A stretch of DNA of 49,412 nucleotides from CAZWSE01 sp964636575 (GCA_964636575.1 CAZWSE010000008.1:1-49412), one strand, 5' to 3'; shown: positions 40,902-49,412, counted from the stretch's first letter. Notes: generated from the letters alone by a model not told the origin. A program made the numbers and translations.

Positions 40902-41309
40902 ATGACCGAAATCCGCAATGAAACCGGCGCGCAGCGGCTGATCGGCTACGTGCTCGACGTCGGCGCAGGTGATGGATCGGCGCGCTGCTGGCTCGACATC
41001 GGGCCGCAACATCTGAACCGACACGGGGTGCTCCACGGCGGCATAGCGACCGCGTTGATGGACAACGCCTGCGGTGCTGTGGGCTCGCTCACGGTGGATG
41101 ACACGGGCACGGCCCCATTCTTGACAGTGACCATGACCACGCAATTCGTGGCCTCTGTTGGATCGGGGCGGGTCACCGCAACAGCGCATCTCACCGGCGG
41201 CGGGCGCAGTCTCAAATACATCAATGCGAAACTCACAGATGACACGGGCACCCTGATTGCAACGACGACAGGTGTCTACAAACGTGTCCCACAGGAGCGA
41301 CTGAAATGA
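40902..41309 (+). CDS. PaaI-family thioesterase (hotdog fold)
   Basis: A 135-residue single hotdog domain that hydrolyses acyl-CoA. Motifs: HLNRHGVLHGGIATALMDNACG (with HGG and the catalytic acidic residue), VTMTTQFVASVGSGRVTAT and GRSLKYINAKLTDD. Such enzymes often rescue CoA from stalled or toxic intermediates of ring or dicarboxylic acid degradation. The ATG at 40902 lies four bases after the acyl-CoA dehydrogenase stop. A TTG frame overlapping that gene is rejected. Its TGA overlaps the next ATG, giving ATGA coupling. Confidence 0.9.
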   Translation: MTEIRNETGAQRLIGYVLDVGAGDGSARCWLDIGPQHLNRHGVLHGGIATALMDNACGAVGSLTVDDTGTAPFLTVTMTTQFVASVGSGRVTATAHLTGGGRSLKYINAKLTDDTGTLIATTTGVYKRVPQERLK

Positions 41310-42082
41310 CCCTAGCCCGCGTCGACGATCACGGCGACCGCCTGCTGGTGGTCAACACCAATGCAACGCGGCGCGGGGCACTGTCCCCCGATCTTTACGC
41401 CGCCCTGCGCGAAGCTTTTGCCAAAGCCACCGAGCCACGCATAAGAGCGGTCATTCTGACTTCAGAAGGCGGGTTCTTCTGCGCAGGTGGGGATCTGAAC
41501 GTGCTGATCGAACGGCGCGGCATCTCTGAAACAGACCGCCAGCAAAAGATCGAAGAACTGCACGACTTGCTGCGCCTGATCCGTAGCTCACCGGTCCCTG
41601 TGATTGCGGCTGTCGAAGGCGGAGCAGCGGGGGCAGGACTGTCACTGGCCTTGGCCTGCGATCTGATCGTGGCGACAGATACGGCAAAATTCACCGCCGC
41701 CTATGTTAAAGCAGGGCTGGTCCCCGACGGCGGGCTGACCTCCGCCCTGTCGCGCATGATCCCGCGCCCATTGGCGATGGAAATGTGCCTGCTAGGCCGC
41801 GCAGTTCCGGCAACCAAATTCGCCGCCCTAGGCGCGATCACGGTGATCTGCCCCGAAGGACAAGCCGAGGCCGAGGCGATGGCGCTCGCCGACGCAATCG
41901 CCAAAGGCCCGCGACAGGCACAAGGCGTGATCCGGGGGCTGGTGTCGTCGGCCTATGAAAGCACAGAAAACACCCAACTCGGGTTTGAGCGCGACGCCAT
42001 GGCCCACGCCGCAGGTGCGGACGAAGCCGCCGAAGGCATCGCAGCCTTCTTGGAAAAGCGCCCGCCGGATTTCAGCACCTAA
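41306..42082 (+). CDS. Enoyl-CoA hydratase/isomerase family protein lacking the first catalytic Glu
   Basis: A 258-residue crotonase-fold protein. The oxyanion-hole segments GGFFCAGGDLN and GGAAGAGLSLALACDLIVA are intact. In the usual PE-x-L-G-x-x-PGAGG catalytic block it reads YVKAGLVPDGG, so the first catalytic Glu is missing and an Asp appears nearby; a second Glu is kept in LAMEM. Such patterns suggest an isomerase, hydrolase or ring-cleavage variant rather than a standard hydratase. It may correspond to PimE. It is coupled to the thioesterase gene by ATGA and followed by the ligase gene after 21 bases. Confidence 0.88.
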   Translation: MTLARVDDHGDRLLVVNTNATRRGALSPDLYAALREAFAKATEPRIRAVILTSEGGFFCAGGDLNVLIERRGISETDRQQKIEELHDLLRLIRSSPVPVIAAVEGGAAGAGLSLALACDLIVATDTAKFTAAYVKAGLVPDGGLTSALSRMIPRPLAMEMCLLGRAVPATKFAALGAITVICPEGQAEAEAMALADAIAKGPRQAQGVIRGLVSSAYESTENTQLGFERDAMAHAAGADEAAEGIAAFLEKRPPDFST

Positions 42083-42103
42083 CACCCATCAGAAAGACAG
42101 CAC

Positions 42104-43594
42104 ATGCAGCCCTTCCACGCCTTTCTTGACCTGCACATGACAGAACGCCCGGATGCGCCGGCACTGCGCGAACAAGGCGGCGCGGAGTGGAGCTTTCGGG
42201 GTCTACAATCAGCCGCCAAAGACCTTGGCGCGCATTTGACGGGCGCAGGCGTACAAGCCGGTGACCGCGTGGTCCTGATCGTTGAAAACTGCTGCGCGGC
42301 GGTGGCGGGGCTGTTCGCATGTTCGCAAATCGGGGCATGGGCCGTGCCCATCAACGCACGCATGACGGCCAGTGAAATCGACCGCATCCTCGATCACGCG
42401 CGGCCCGCAGCGGTGCTGTCGACAACGCAAATCTCACCAGATGCCGCAGCCCATTCGGCCCGTCACAACGGCGTCGAAATCACAGGGGCTTTCGGCACGC
42501 TTGGCGTCGCGCAACCCTATCCGTCCACGCCGGAACCCGACCACGACGTGGCGGTGATGCTCTATACCACTGGCACGACAGGCCAACCCAAAGGGGTGAT
42601 GCTGACCCACGCTAACCTACGCTTCGGGGGGAAAACCTCAGCTGAATTGCGGGGCATGCGGGCAGGCGATCTGGTCTATGGCGCACTACCGATTACTCAC
42701 ATTTTCGGGCTGGCATCGATGGTCATGGCAGCGTCCTACAAGGGGGCGACCGTACTGCTGGAACCACGGTTCACCGCCGCCAAACTCTACCAGGCCCTGC
42801 ACGACGGGGTCACGCTGTTGCCCGCTGTGCCGCAGATGCACGCGCTGTTGATGCAATACGTCAAGGAACAAGGGCACGAGACGCTTGGCATGGACAACCT
42901 GCGCTATGTTTCTTCGGGCGGGGCACCGCTTGATCCGGCATGGAAAGCCAAGGCCGAAGCCTTCTATGGCGTCGCTTTGCAAAACGGTTACGGCATGACA
43001 GAAACGACCGCAGGCATCTCGGTCACGCAAAGCGAAATCGGGGATCCGGATATCTCAACGGGTCCAGCGCTACCTGATGTGGAAGTGCGGATAGACGAGA
43101 CCGTGGCCGGTGGCGGCGACGGCATCGGAGAGGTCCTAACCCGTGGCCCCCACATCATGAAAGGCTACTACCGCAACCCGAACGAGACCGCGAAAGTGCT
43201 GGACGCAGATGGTTGGTTGCACACGGGTGACATGGGCAAGTTCGACGCACAAACCCACCTTCATATCGTAGGGCGGTCAAAGGAACTCATCATCCACGGC
43301 GGGTTCAACGTCTACCCGCCCGAGGTCGAAGCAGCGCTGAACGATCACCCCCAAGTCGTCCAAGCGGCAGTGGTCGGGCGGATGAAAGACGGGGACGAAC
43401 AGGTGATGGCTTTTGTGCAAGTGGCTGATGACGACCGGCCTGATCTAGATGACCTACGCGCCTTTGCCGCAAAGCGTCTGGCAGGGTACAAACGCCCCAG
43501 CCAAATCATCCTTGGCACTGATCTGCCCGCAGCGCCCACAGGCAAAATTCTGAAACACAAACTGCTGGAAGCCTTCGCAGACCAGCTTGACTAA
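42104..43594 (+). CDS. AMP-forming acyl-CoA synthetase (acid-CoA ligase)
   Basis: A 496-residue ANL-superfamily enzyme that activates a carboxylic acid to its CoA thioester using ATP. Signatures are VAVMLYTTGTTGQPKGVML (phosphate loop), GYGMTETTAG, GWLHTGDMG with the hinge-linked Asp, GRSKELIIHGGFNVYP and the catalytic Lys in PTGKILKHKLLEA. It lies last in the operon and feeds the two acyl-CoA dehydrogenases. It ends three bases before the convergent rpe gene. The chain length or ring preference cannot be read from the sequence; a pimelate-like or alicyclic acid is inferred from neighbours. Confidence 0.93.
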   Translation: MQPFHAFLDLHMTERPDAPALREQGGAEWSFRGLQSAAKDLGAHLTGAGVQAGDRVVLIVENCCAAVAGLFACSQIGAWAVPINARMTASEIDRILDHARPAAVLSTTQISPDAAAHSARHNGVEITGAFGTLGVAQPYPSTPEPDHDVAVMLYTTGTTGQPKGVMLTHANLRFGGKTSAELRGMRAGDLVYGALPITHIFGLASMVMAASYKGATVLLEPRFTAAKLYQALHDGVTLLPAVPQMHALLMQYVKEQGHETLGMDNLRYVSSGGAPLDPAWKAKAEAFYGVALQNGYGMTETTAGISVTQSEIGDPDISTGPALPDVEVRIDETVAGGGDGIGEVLTRGPHIMKGYYRNPNETAKVLDADGWLHTGDMGKFDAQTHLHIVGRSKELIIHGGFNVYPPEVEAALNDHPQVVQAAVVGRMKDGDEQVMAFVQVADDDRPDLDDLRAFAAKRLAGYKRPSQIILGTDLPAAPTGKILKHKLLEAFADQLD

Positions 43595-43597
43595 GGC

Positions 43598-44287
43598 CTA
43601 GACGTAGACACCGTTTGCGGCCTGTCGGATCGCCTTGATGTTGTCACCATAGACATCCGGCTTTTGCACCGATCCGCCCTTGAAAACTGCTGATCCGGCC
43701 ACCAGAACATCAGCACCCGCCTTTGCCACAACTGGGGCCGTTTTGGGGTCCACACCACCGTCGATTTCAATGTGAATGGGGCGATCACCGATCATATCGC
43801 GCAAGGCTACGATTTTATCCGACATATCAATGAATTTTTGCCCGCCAAAGCCGGGATTCACCGTCATAACACAGACTAGATCAACCATATCCATCACCTC
43901 GGCCACAGCGCTTGCGGGTGTGCCCGGGTTCAGGGCAACGCCTGCCTTGGCACCCGCTCCACGGATAGCTTGCAAGGTGCGGTGAATATGCGGGCCAGCC
44001 TCGACATGTGCAGTAATCACATCGGCACCGGCATTGGCAAAGGCCTCAATGTATGGATCAACAGGGGCGATCATCAAATGCACGTCCATGACACCCTTGA
44101 TATGGGGACGGATTGCGGCACAGGTGGCAGGACCAAAGGTGATGTTTGGCACAAAATGACCATCCATCACATCCACATGCACCCAATCAGCCCCTTGGGC
44201 TTCAATCGCCTCGCACTCGGCGCCAAAATTGGCGAAATCAGCAGACAGAATGGAAGGGGCGATCTTGATGGATCGATCAAAGGGCAT
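43598..44287 (-). CDS. rpe: Ribulose-phosphate 3-epimerase
   Basis: A 229-residue TIM-barrel enzyme interconverting ribulose 5-phosphate and xylulose 5-phosphate in the pentose phosphate or Calvin cycle. Signatures: IAPSILSADFANF, HVDVMDGHFVPNITFGP (metal-binding His and Asp), DVHLMI, VMTVNPGFGGQKFI, and EIDGGV with the catalytic Asp and GSAVF. The start is the ATG at 44285-44287 with GAGG upstream, giving normal length; a nine-residue longer frame exists. It converges with the acyl-CoA synthetase gene. No partner sugar gene lies close by. Confidence 0.97.
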   Translation of the reverse strand: MPFDRSIKIAPSILSADFANFGAECEAIEAQGADWVHVDVMDGHFVPNITFGPATCAAIRPHIKGVMDVHLMIAPVDPYIEAFANAGADVITAHVEAGPHIHRTLQAIRGAGAKAGVALNPGTPASAVAEVMDMVDLVCVMTVNPGFGGQKFIDMSDKIVALRDMIGDRPIHIEIDGGVDPKTAPVVAKAGADVLVAGSAVFKGGSVQKPDVYGDNIKAIRQAANGVYV

Positions 44288-44373
44288 GGCAGTGGCCTCG
44301 TGAATAGGGATCATTGCAGAAGGCTATAAGGGGCTGGCCCGTGGCGGTCTAGGCCCGATTAGCTCCCGATCGG

Positions 44374-45072
44374 TCAGCCGTTCAAAGGATAGCGGCGGAT
44401 CAAATGAAACTGCCCATCCTCTGCCTCGCCCACCAATGACAGGGCATCGAGGTTTAAGGGATACATCAAAAGCTCTGCCAGATGGTTCAGCAATGCATCG
44501 TGAACCGCCTCCAGATGAGGCTTGCTCAAACGATCAGTCAAAGTCATGTGAAACTTGAAATCTTCATGAACATGCGGCGCGCCAAAGTTCTCCAGATTGC
44601 TGCGTTGCCGGTCCGACAGATGCGGCTTGTTCTTCTGTGCAAAGGCTTCATTCGTCATCGGCGCACGAAACGGCTCGAACCGGTTCACGATGTCACTGGC
44701 AAGGGCGGTCAAAGCATCCGGCTGGTCTTTAGGAACTAGCGCCAGAAACCGGCCCAATGCAGTCATTTTCAGACCTCCGATCTGAACAGGGGCCAATTGC
44801 GTGCTCAGATCCTCAAGCACAGCTTCCAACGCTGCCTGTTCCGCGCTTTCGCTTAAAACGAAGGGGGCTTTCAACGTCGCATGAAACCCATACTTGCGCG
44901 CGCGGGCCGTCACCACGCTGGTCGGCAAAGGAACTCCGGTCAGGCTCAGCGGGTCCACCGATTGTCCCGTTGCAATATCCCACCCCAACCAAGCCGCGCC
45001 AAAGGACGCCAAAGGCCCCTCAGGCGGCGTGAAATACACACCCAACCGTTTGAAGATGGGGCTAGACGCCAT
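44374..45072 (-). CDS. DUF1045-family 2H phosphoesterase-like protein
   Basis: A 232-residue protein with two HxT motifs, GFHATLKAPF and FKFHMTLTDRL, the hallmark of 2H phosphoesterases that act on cyclic phosphodiesters. The remainder matches DUF1045, which occurs near phosphonate-use genes in some bacteria (TIGR03223-type), though no phosphonate gene is visible here. The ATG at 45070-45072 lies inside the end of the epimerase gene (11-base overlap), with AGGGA six bases before it. It therefore follows the epimerase as an operon partner. Its substrate is unknown; a sugar cyclic phosphate is possible by context. Confidence 0.85.
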   Translation of the reverse strand: MASSPIFKRLGVYFTPPEGPLASFGAAWLGWDIATGQSVDPLSLTGVPLPTSVVTARARKYGFHATLKAPFVLSESAEQAALEAVLEDLSTQLAPVQIGGLKMTALGRFLALVPKDQPDALTALASDIVNRFEPFRAPMTNEAFAQKNKPHLSDRQRSNLENFGAPHVHEDFKFHMTLTDRLSKPHLEAVHDALLNHLAELLMYPLNLDALSLVGEAEDGQFHLIRRYPLNG

Positions 45073-46078
45073 AGTAATCCCTGTACCAGTCGACAAAGGC
45101 CTGAATACCCTCGGTCACGGGGGTTGCAGGGCGGGCACCGGTCAGATCGTTTAACAAATCCGCATTAGCCCATGTGGCAGGCACATCACCGGGCTGAATA
45201 TCTTTGAAATTCTTGACCGCCTCTATCCCGATGGCCTGCTCAATCGCGGTGATGAAATCCATCAAACGCACGGTTTTGCCATTGCCGATGTTGACGACAC
45301 GAAACGGGGCAACCGCAGACAGACTGTCACCCTTAGGGATTGCATCAGCCGTTTCAGGCCGGACAGGAACAGCCTCAATCAGGGCCGTGATGCCGCGCAC
45401 AAGATCATCAATATAGGTGAAATCGCGCTGCATCTCGCCGTGATTGTAGACATCAATCGACCGCCCTTCGAGGATCGCCTTGGTGAACAGAAAATGCGCC
45501 ATATCAGGGCGCCCCCAAGGGCCATAGACAGTGAAAAACCGGAACATGGTGATCGGCAGATGATAGAGATGGGCATAAGAATGAGCCATCGCCTCGGTCG
45601 CCTTTTTGGTGGCGGCATAGAACGACATCTGGGTGTCGACCTTGTCAGTCTCGGCATAGGGCATATCGGTATTGGCGCCGTAAACGGATGAGGTCGAGGC
45701 CAGCAACATATGCGCAGGCGGATAGGCGCGGGCAGCTTCAAGCAGCTCAAACGTGCCCACAAGATTGGCATTCAGATAGTCGCGGGGGGCTTCAATCGAA
45801 TAGCGCACACCCGCTTGGGCCGCGAGATGAATAACCGCATCAAACTTGTGTTCAGCAAAGAGGCCCATCAGCAGGTCAGGGTCTTCAAGCTTGGCGTTGA
45901 CCATTGTGAACCGGTCATGGACCACAAGCATCTCCTGCCGCTTTTGCTTTAGCGTGACATCATAGTAGTCGTTGAGTGAATCCAGTCCGACAACAGTCCA
46001 CCCCTGATCCAGCAGGGCTTGGGATGTGAAATAGCCAATAAAGCCGGCAGCGCCTGTCACAAGAGCAGTTTTGGTCAT
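45062..46078 (-). CDS. NAD-dependent epimerase, UDP-glucuronate 4-epimerase-like (CapI/LpsL)
   Basis: A 338-residue extended SDR enzyme. It has VTGAAGFIGYF at the N-terminus, GLDSLNDYYDVTLKQKRQEM (the CapI/LpsL-type substrate-side segment), SSVYG and YAATKK catalytic Ser/Tyr/Lys, and FRFFTVYGPWGRPDMA. These fit UDP-glucuronate 4-epimerase, which supplies UDP-galacturonate for polysaccharide or LPS. It may supply sugar to the glycan operon, but the two are 20 kb apart. The promoter should lie in the gap 46079-46151. The gene is followed by the DUF1045 gene through an 11-base overlap. Confidence 0.9.
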   Translation of the reverse strand: MTKTALVTGAAGFIGYFTSQALLDQGWTVVGLDSLNDYYDVTLKQKRQEMLVVHDRFTMVNAKLEDPDLLMGLFAEHKFDAVIHLAAQAGVRYSIEAPRDYLNANLVGTFELLEAARAYPPAHMLLASTSSVYGANTDMPYAETDKVDTQMSFYAATKKATEAMAHSYAHLYHLPITMFRFFTVYGPWGRPDMAHFLFTKAILEGRSIDVYNHGEMQRDFTYIDDLVRGITALIEAVPVRPETADAIPKGDSLSAVAPFRVVNIGNGKTVRLMDFITAIEQAIGIEAVKNFKDIQPGDVPATWANADLLNDLTGARPATPVTEGIQAFVDWYRDYYGV

Positions 46079-46151
46079 TCAATCATTATCCCTGAGCACA
46101 CGTATAAAGTGTATTTATCGCACATATAGTCTGGCGCGGCAATCAAAGGGG
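46079..46151 (-). promoter_or_regulatory. Likely promoter region of the epimerase gene
   Basis: This AT-rich 73-base gap lies between the tamB stop and the epimerase start. On the minus strand a TTGCCG, about 18 bases, then ATAAAT is a weak match to a housekeeping promoter, and a small ACAC/GTGT inverted repeat (seven-base loop) lies next to it. It is the only plausible promoter position before the epimerase gene unless transcription reads through from tamB. Confidence 0.3.
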
Positions 46152-49100
46152 TCAATAGTCCTTTTGAAAATACAAGCCAATGCCCGTGTTTCCATCCGAT
46201 CCCACACTGCCCTTTGCGGTGATATTCGGGGTCAGGTCGATATTGATCGACACCTCACTGTCGCCCTGCGATCCGACCGTCACATCCGTGTAGACATTGT
46301 CGGAAATATATTTGCCAGCCGTCACATCCGTAGACCCATCGTCATTGGTTGAGATATCCAGATCATCCAGCCCAAAGCCCTGACGCAAGCGGCTGATCAA
46401 CCCGACGCCTTGGCGGCCCGCCAATGTGCCCACCGCATTGGCCAGTTGCAGCGCTTGAAGCGCAGAAATCTGCGACAAATCACGCCCGAACAACAGCTGA
46501 GACAGCACTTCATCCTGCGGCCCGTCAGGGTTCGACGCAAAGCTAACGGTTGGTTCATCTGCCGGACCTTCGATAATAATGCTCGCAGTGCCGGTGCTCG
46601 TATCGGTGGTCGCCACAAACCGGATAAACGGCACCAGATCACCTTGCATCTGGATCGAGCCTTCATCCAGATCAAAGCGTTGTTCCAAGATATCAAGCCG
46701 CCCGCGGACCAGATCAAAACGGCCCGCCGAAATAGGCCGTGTGGTGGTGCCAGTGATGGTCAACTGTCCACCAAGCTCTGCATCCAATCCGCGACCGCGC
46801 ACAAAAATCCGCGCAGGGGCGGAGATGTCGATATTCAGCGGAAACCCAGGCCCCGCCGCGCCACTGCCAGCGGTATCGCGATCCAACAAACCTGCCCGCG
46901 ATTGCGTCGCGACCACAGCGCCAGAGGCACCCACATGCGAAATCTCGGGAATTTCCCCAATCGAAGTGAACCCAGATGCAGGCACGCTGATCTCGGTCTC
47001 ACCAATGGCCAGCGCACCGGTAATACGCGCGCCACCCGCCAATGGTCCAGTCACCGCAAGGGTGCCGTTTATCAAAGACCGGTAAAGCGTCGGGTCCACC
47101 ACTTCGACCTGTTCAAGTGCAACCTGCACATCCGCAAGCAGGTTGCCCGTCAGCCCGACAGGCCCCGAGAACCGCACCCGCCCGCCAGAGCTTACATTCG
47201 CAGACCCGTTCACACTGGCCCGTCCAGATGCCAACCCGACGTTTACGTCCAAATCCTCAAGCGCAATCCTGACACTCGGCGCCGTCAGCCGCGCGCCAGT
47301 GGTTGCGATCTGCCCCGACACCCCGTCCAACCCGAAGGCACCCCGCAGCGCGAGATCGAAATTGGCCGTCCCTTGCAAATTGCGCGGCGCGATGAAAGGG
47401 GCCGACAGCCCCAAAGGCGCCGATCCTCGGACCGTAAGGTCAGGCGTGCCGCTGTCAGAAACAGTGCCCGCGATTGTCGCAGTGGTGCCGCTGACCCCAC
47501 GGGCATCCGTGTTGATCCGCCAGTTCGATCCTTCGCGTTTCAGGGTGCCCTCAACGCTTAAAGGCCCGCGCACATCCGGCACGAAGACGCCAGTGTCGGG
47601 CAAGTTGGCGGCAAATGTCAGGTCGGCGTCAGGGCCAGTTGCGACGCCTTTTATCATTGCGGTCACGCCAAACGGGCCATCGGCCGAAGTGTCCACCGAC
47701 CAGACATTGTCTTTCATCGTCGCGCGGCCTTTGGCGATCAAGGGGCCTTGCAAGCCCGATGACAAAATCCGCGTATCGCGCAGGTTCAAGTCGTAGTTCA
47801 CCACGCCCGCGCCGTCGGCCAGTTCGCCGTCCGCCGTTAAGGCAAGCGCATCATTGGCAACACGCAGCGTCTCAACGGTCAGGCCGGAAACATCACGCTT
47901 GGCCACTACGTTCAGATCAGTACGACCCCGCAAAATAGCATCCGCCTGCTTCTGCCCGATCCGCGCATCCATAGCGGAGCCAGCGACCTTCAGATCAAAA
48001 TGCTGATCCAAAGGCAGAACCTGCCCAATGATACGCAGATCAGCAGCCCCCGCCAAAGGTTGCCCCGCAAGCGCGGCAAAACGCGCAAGATTGCTGGCAG
48101 TCACGGTCGCCATCAAATCTGTTTGATATGCGCCACCTGTCATATCGACCAAGGCATCAGTCACCAGCCCAAAATCCGCGCCCTGCGCGGTGGCATCAAT
48201 CTGCATCTCATCGCCAATACGCTTGGCAGTGCCATCAACGCTGATCGGACCAGTCAAATCCGGCAGCAGACGGGAGATTTCCGGCAGCTTGGCCTGCACA
48301 GCTAGGTTCATATCAGGACCAGTCGCCACACCTTTGACAAAAGCTTCCATGCCAAAAGGACCATCCGCGCTTGTGTCCACGCTCCAAACATCACCCTGCT
48401 GCGTGGCGGTTCCGGTGGCCAGCAAAGGGCCTTCAAGTTCCGCCGCCAAAAGGCGCGCATCAAACAAGTTCAAGTCATAGCTGACCTGCGACGCCCCCGT
48501 GCGCAACGACGCATCAGCATCCAAGCGCACCTGCGCGTTGGCGATGCGCGCACTGTCGACAAAAGTCCCCGTTTCATCGCGCTTTGCCTTGATGTCCAAA
48601 CGGGTGACACCGCGCAAAACGGCGTCCGCTTGGTCCTGACCGATGGCAAGATCGGTTGCAGAACCGGTAATGCCCAGATCAAACGTGCCTGCCAAAGCAG
48701 CCACATCTCCGGCAATGCGAACCTCGGCGGTACCTGTCAAAGGCTGCCCAACAAGCCCGTCAAAACGGCCCAAGTCATCTGCATTCAAAGCCAGATCAAT
48801 GATCGATGCAAACCCGCTGCCAAGCGTATCAATCTCGGCCTTTCCGTTCAGTTCATAGTCACGCCCCGCGACATAAAGCGAGGGAATAGAAAGCGGCTCG
48901 TCGCGGGCATAGGCAATCTGCGCGGTCGCGTTGACATCCGCCCCTATCGCCTTTGCAAGCGCATCCGTCAGCCCACCAATCCCTAAAACATCCGCACTTA
49001 GATCAGCCGTCACAGCACCGTTGCCCTGATCCAGCGTCCCATTGGCAATCAACTGCATCCGGTCCACGGCAATATCCGCGCGGGCAAGGCCCAACACATC

Positions 49101-49412
49101 AAACGCGCCATCCCACTTATCGCCCGCACTGGCATCGAAATTGATAGCCAGATCAGCGCTGGCAATCCGCGTCTCAACATCGCCAATAGGCAACAGAACA
49201 GGTGCGCCGGATGCATCCTCAATCCGCCCCTCAATGGCAAGAAACGTAGGCCAGCTTTGGGCGTTCAATCGGGCCTGCCCTTGCAAGGTCGCGCGTTGGG
49301 TGGTCAGCGCCATATCGGACACCTCCAGCGCGCCATCCGCAGCACGCGTGGCGGCAATGACCAAGGCAATGTCGTCGCCGAAAAAGTCGCGGTATTGCGG
49401 GGCAAAAAGGGC
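46152..49412 (-). CDS. tamB: Translocation and assembly module protein TamB (partial, C-terminal 1086 residues)
   Basis: The carboxy-terminal part of a very large inner-membrane-anchored protein that spans the periplasm to link with TamA/BamA and move lipids or outer-membrane proteins. The chain is dominated by repetitive beta-rich segments of the DUF490/TamB type. It ends in the conserved domain with RFDLVRGRLDILEQRF, GEGSIQMQGDLVPFI-like text, a QLLFGRDLSQISALQAL segment, and the terminal GIGLYFQKDY. The reading frame is open to the window edge, so the start lies beyond 49412 and TamA is not visible. Internally, two near-duplicate blocks with a period of 684 bases repeat (see the repeat entry). 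Confidence 0.93.
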   Translation of the reverse strand, partial: ALFAPQYRDFFGDDIALVIAATRAADGALEVSDMALTTQRATLQGQARLNAQSWPTFLAIEGRIEDASGAPVLLPIGDVETRIASADLAINFDASAGDKWDGAFDVLGLARADIAVDRMQLIANGTLDQGNGAVTADLSADVLGIGGLTDALAKAIGADVNATAQIAYARDEPLSIPSLYVAGRDYELNGKAEIDTLGSGFASIIDLALNADDLGRFDGLVGQPLTGTAEVRIAGDVAALAGTFDLGITGSATDLAIGQDQADAVLRGVTRLDIKAKRDETGTFVDSARIANAQVRLDADASLRTGASQVSYDLNLFDARLLAAELEGPLLATGTATQQGDVWSVDTSADGPFGMEAFVKGVATGPDMNLAVQAKLPEISRLLPDLTGPISVDGTAKRIGDEMQIDATAQGADFGLVTDALVDMTGGAYQTDLMATVTASNLARFAALAGQPLAGAADLRIIGQVLPLDQHFDLKVAGSAMDARIGQKQADAILRGRTDLNVVAKRDVSGLTVETLRVANDALALTADGELADGAGVVNYDLNLRDTRILSSGLQGPLIAKGRATMKDNVWSVDTSADGPFGVTAMIKGVATGPDADLTFAANLPDTGVFVPDVRGPLSVEGTLKREGSNWRINTDARGVSGTTATIAGTVSDSGTPDLTVRGSAPLGLSAPFIAPRNLQGTANFDLALRGAFGLDGVSGQIATTGARLTAPSVRIALEDLDVNVGLASGRASVNGSANVSSGGRVRFSGPVGLTGNLLADVQVALEQVEVVDPTLYRSLINGTLAVTGPLAGGARITGALAIGETEISVPASGFTSIGEIPEISHVGASGAVVATQSRAGLLDRDTAGSGAAGPGFPLNIDISAPARIFVRGRGLDAELGGQLTITGTTTRPISAGRFDLVRGRLDILEQRFDLDEGSIQMQGDLVPFIRFVATTDTSTGTASIIIEGPADEPTVSFASNPDGPQDEVLSQLLFGRDLSQISALQALQLANAVGTLAGRQGVGLISRLRQGFGLDDLDISTNDDGSTDVTAGKYISDNVYTDVTVGSQGDSEVSINIDLTPNITAKGSVGSDGNTGIGLYFQKDY
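47400..48750 (-). repeat. Tandem 228-codon duplication inside tamB
   Basis: Two adjacent blocks (about 48750 to 48066, and 48066 to 47400) encode similar sequence. Both open with GQPL, share a QADA-LRG-segment, a YDLNL strand, the identical VWSVDTSADGPFG and a KGVATGPD strand in the same order. Equivalent bases are 684 apart (for example 48373 and 47689), exactly 228 codons. This indicates an ancestral in-frame duplication of a beta-strand module. Confidence 0.75.

Noticed and set aside
42243..42680. Alternative overlapping frames in the acyl-CoA synthetase gene
   Set aside because: These are shadows of a complete AMP-forming enzyme; no second start or domain is supported.
46410..47561. 383-codon plus-strand ORF opposite tamB
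   Set aside because: It is antisense to a strongly recognisable TamB domain, Arg/Pro/Gln-rich, and shows no family signature.

Overview
The window looks like a chromosomal segment of a marine alphaproteobacterium of the Rhodobacterales (Roseobacter group). The evidence is moderately high GC, alphaproteobacterial-type proteins throughout, ccoGHIS with an FNR/FixK-type box, dense operons with ATGA/GTGA start-stop overlaps, and small proteins of types I associate with this order. I see no phage, insertion sequence, CRISPR or plasmid feature. Two runs of exactly 100 N mark scaffold gaps inside coding sequences.

Layout. 1-1.4 kb: a LysR regulator diverges from two small genes, a 48-residue ORF and a membrane protein. 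1.4-5.75 kb: ccoG-ccoH-ccoI-ccoS for cbb3 oxidase maturation, with an FNR-type box just upstream. 5.8-9 kb (minus): FAH-family hydrolase, D-Ala-D-Ala carboxypeptidase with a SPOR tail, HAD hydrolase. 9.1-12.3 kb (plus): clpS, an RsmC-like rRNA methyltransferase, an SDR that has lost its catalytic Tyr/Lys, and hemF. 12.3-14.5 kb: divergent hemC and hemE, then a minus-strand tRNA with CAU anticodon. 14.6-16.9 kb: a DEAD-box RNA helicase whose leader can fold over its ribosome binding region; its tail holds the first N gap. 16.9-24.7 kb (minus): eight tightly coupled genes for an acidic glycan or glycoconjugate (UDP-sugar dehydrogenase, four glycosyltransferases, histidine phosphatase, deacetylase-like protein, methyltransferase), with no exporter, polymerase or initiating transferase. 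24.9-29 kb (plus): MscS-type channel (second gap), a small secreted protein and a chemoreceptor with a membrane-embedded sensor. 29-34.9 kb (minus): a peptide/oligosaccharide ABC importer. 35-43.6 kb (plus): a paralogue of the glycan-operon methyltransferase, then an IclR regulator and a pimeloyl-CoA-like beta-oxidation operon. 43.6-49.4 kb (minus): rpe, a DUF1045 2H phosphoesterase, a UDP-glucuronate 4-epimerase-like protein, and the C-terminal part of tamB, which runs off the window.

How the genes work together. The cco and hem genes fit one theme, haem supply and a high-affinity oxidase under low oxygen. The 35.6-43.6 kb operon should activate, dehydrogenate, hydrate and oxidise an acyl-CoA, probably a dicarboxylic or cyclic acid, but carries no thiolase. 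The 16.9-24.7 kb operon is the best candidate for an undescribed system: every junction is a four-base overlap or a very short spacing, and the gene set matches no standard capsule, O-antigen or EPS locus. The helicase gap is probably a scaffolding artefact: an identical 31-base sequence flanks it, and collapsing that overlap restores one open frame to a 716-residue protein.
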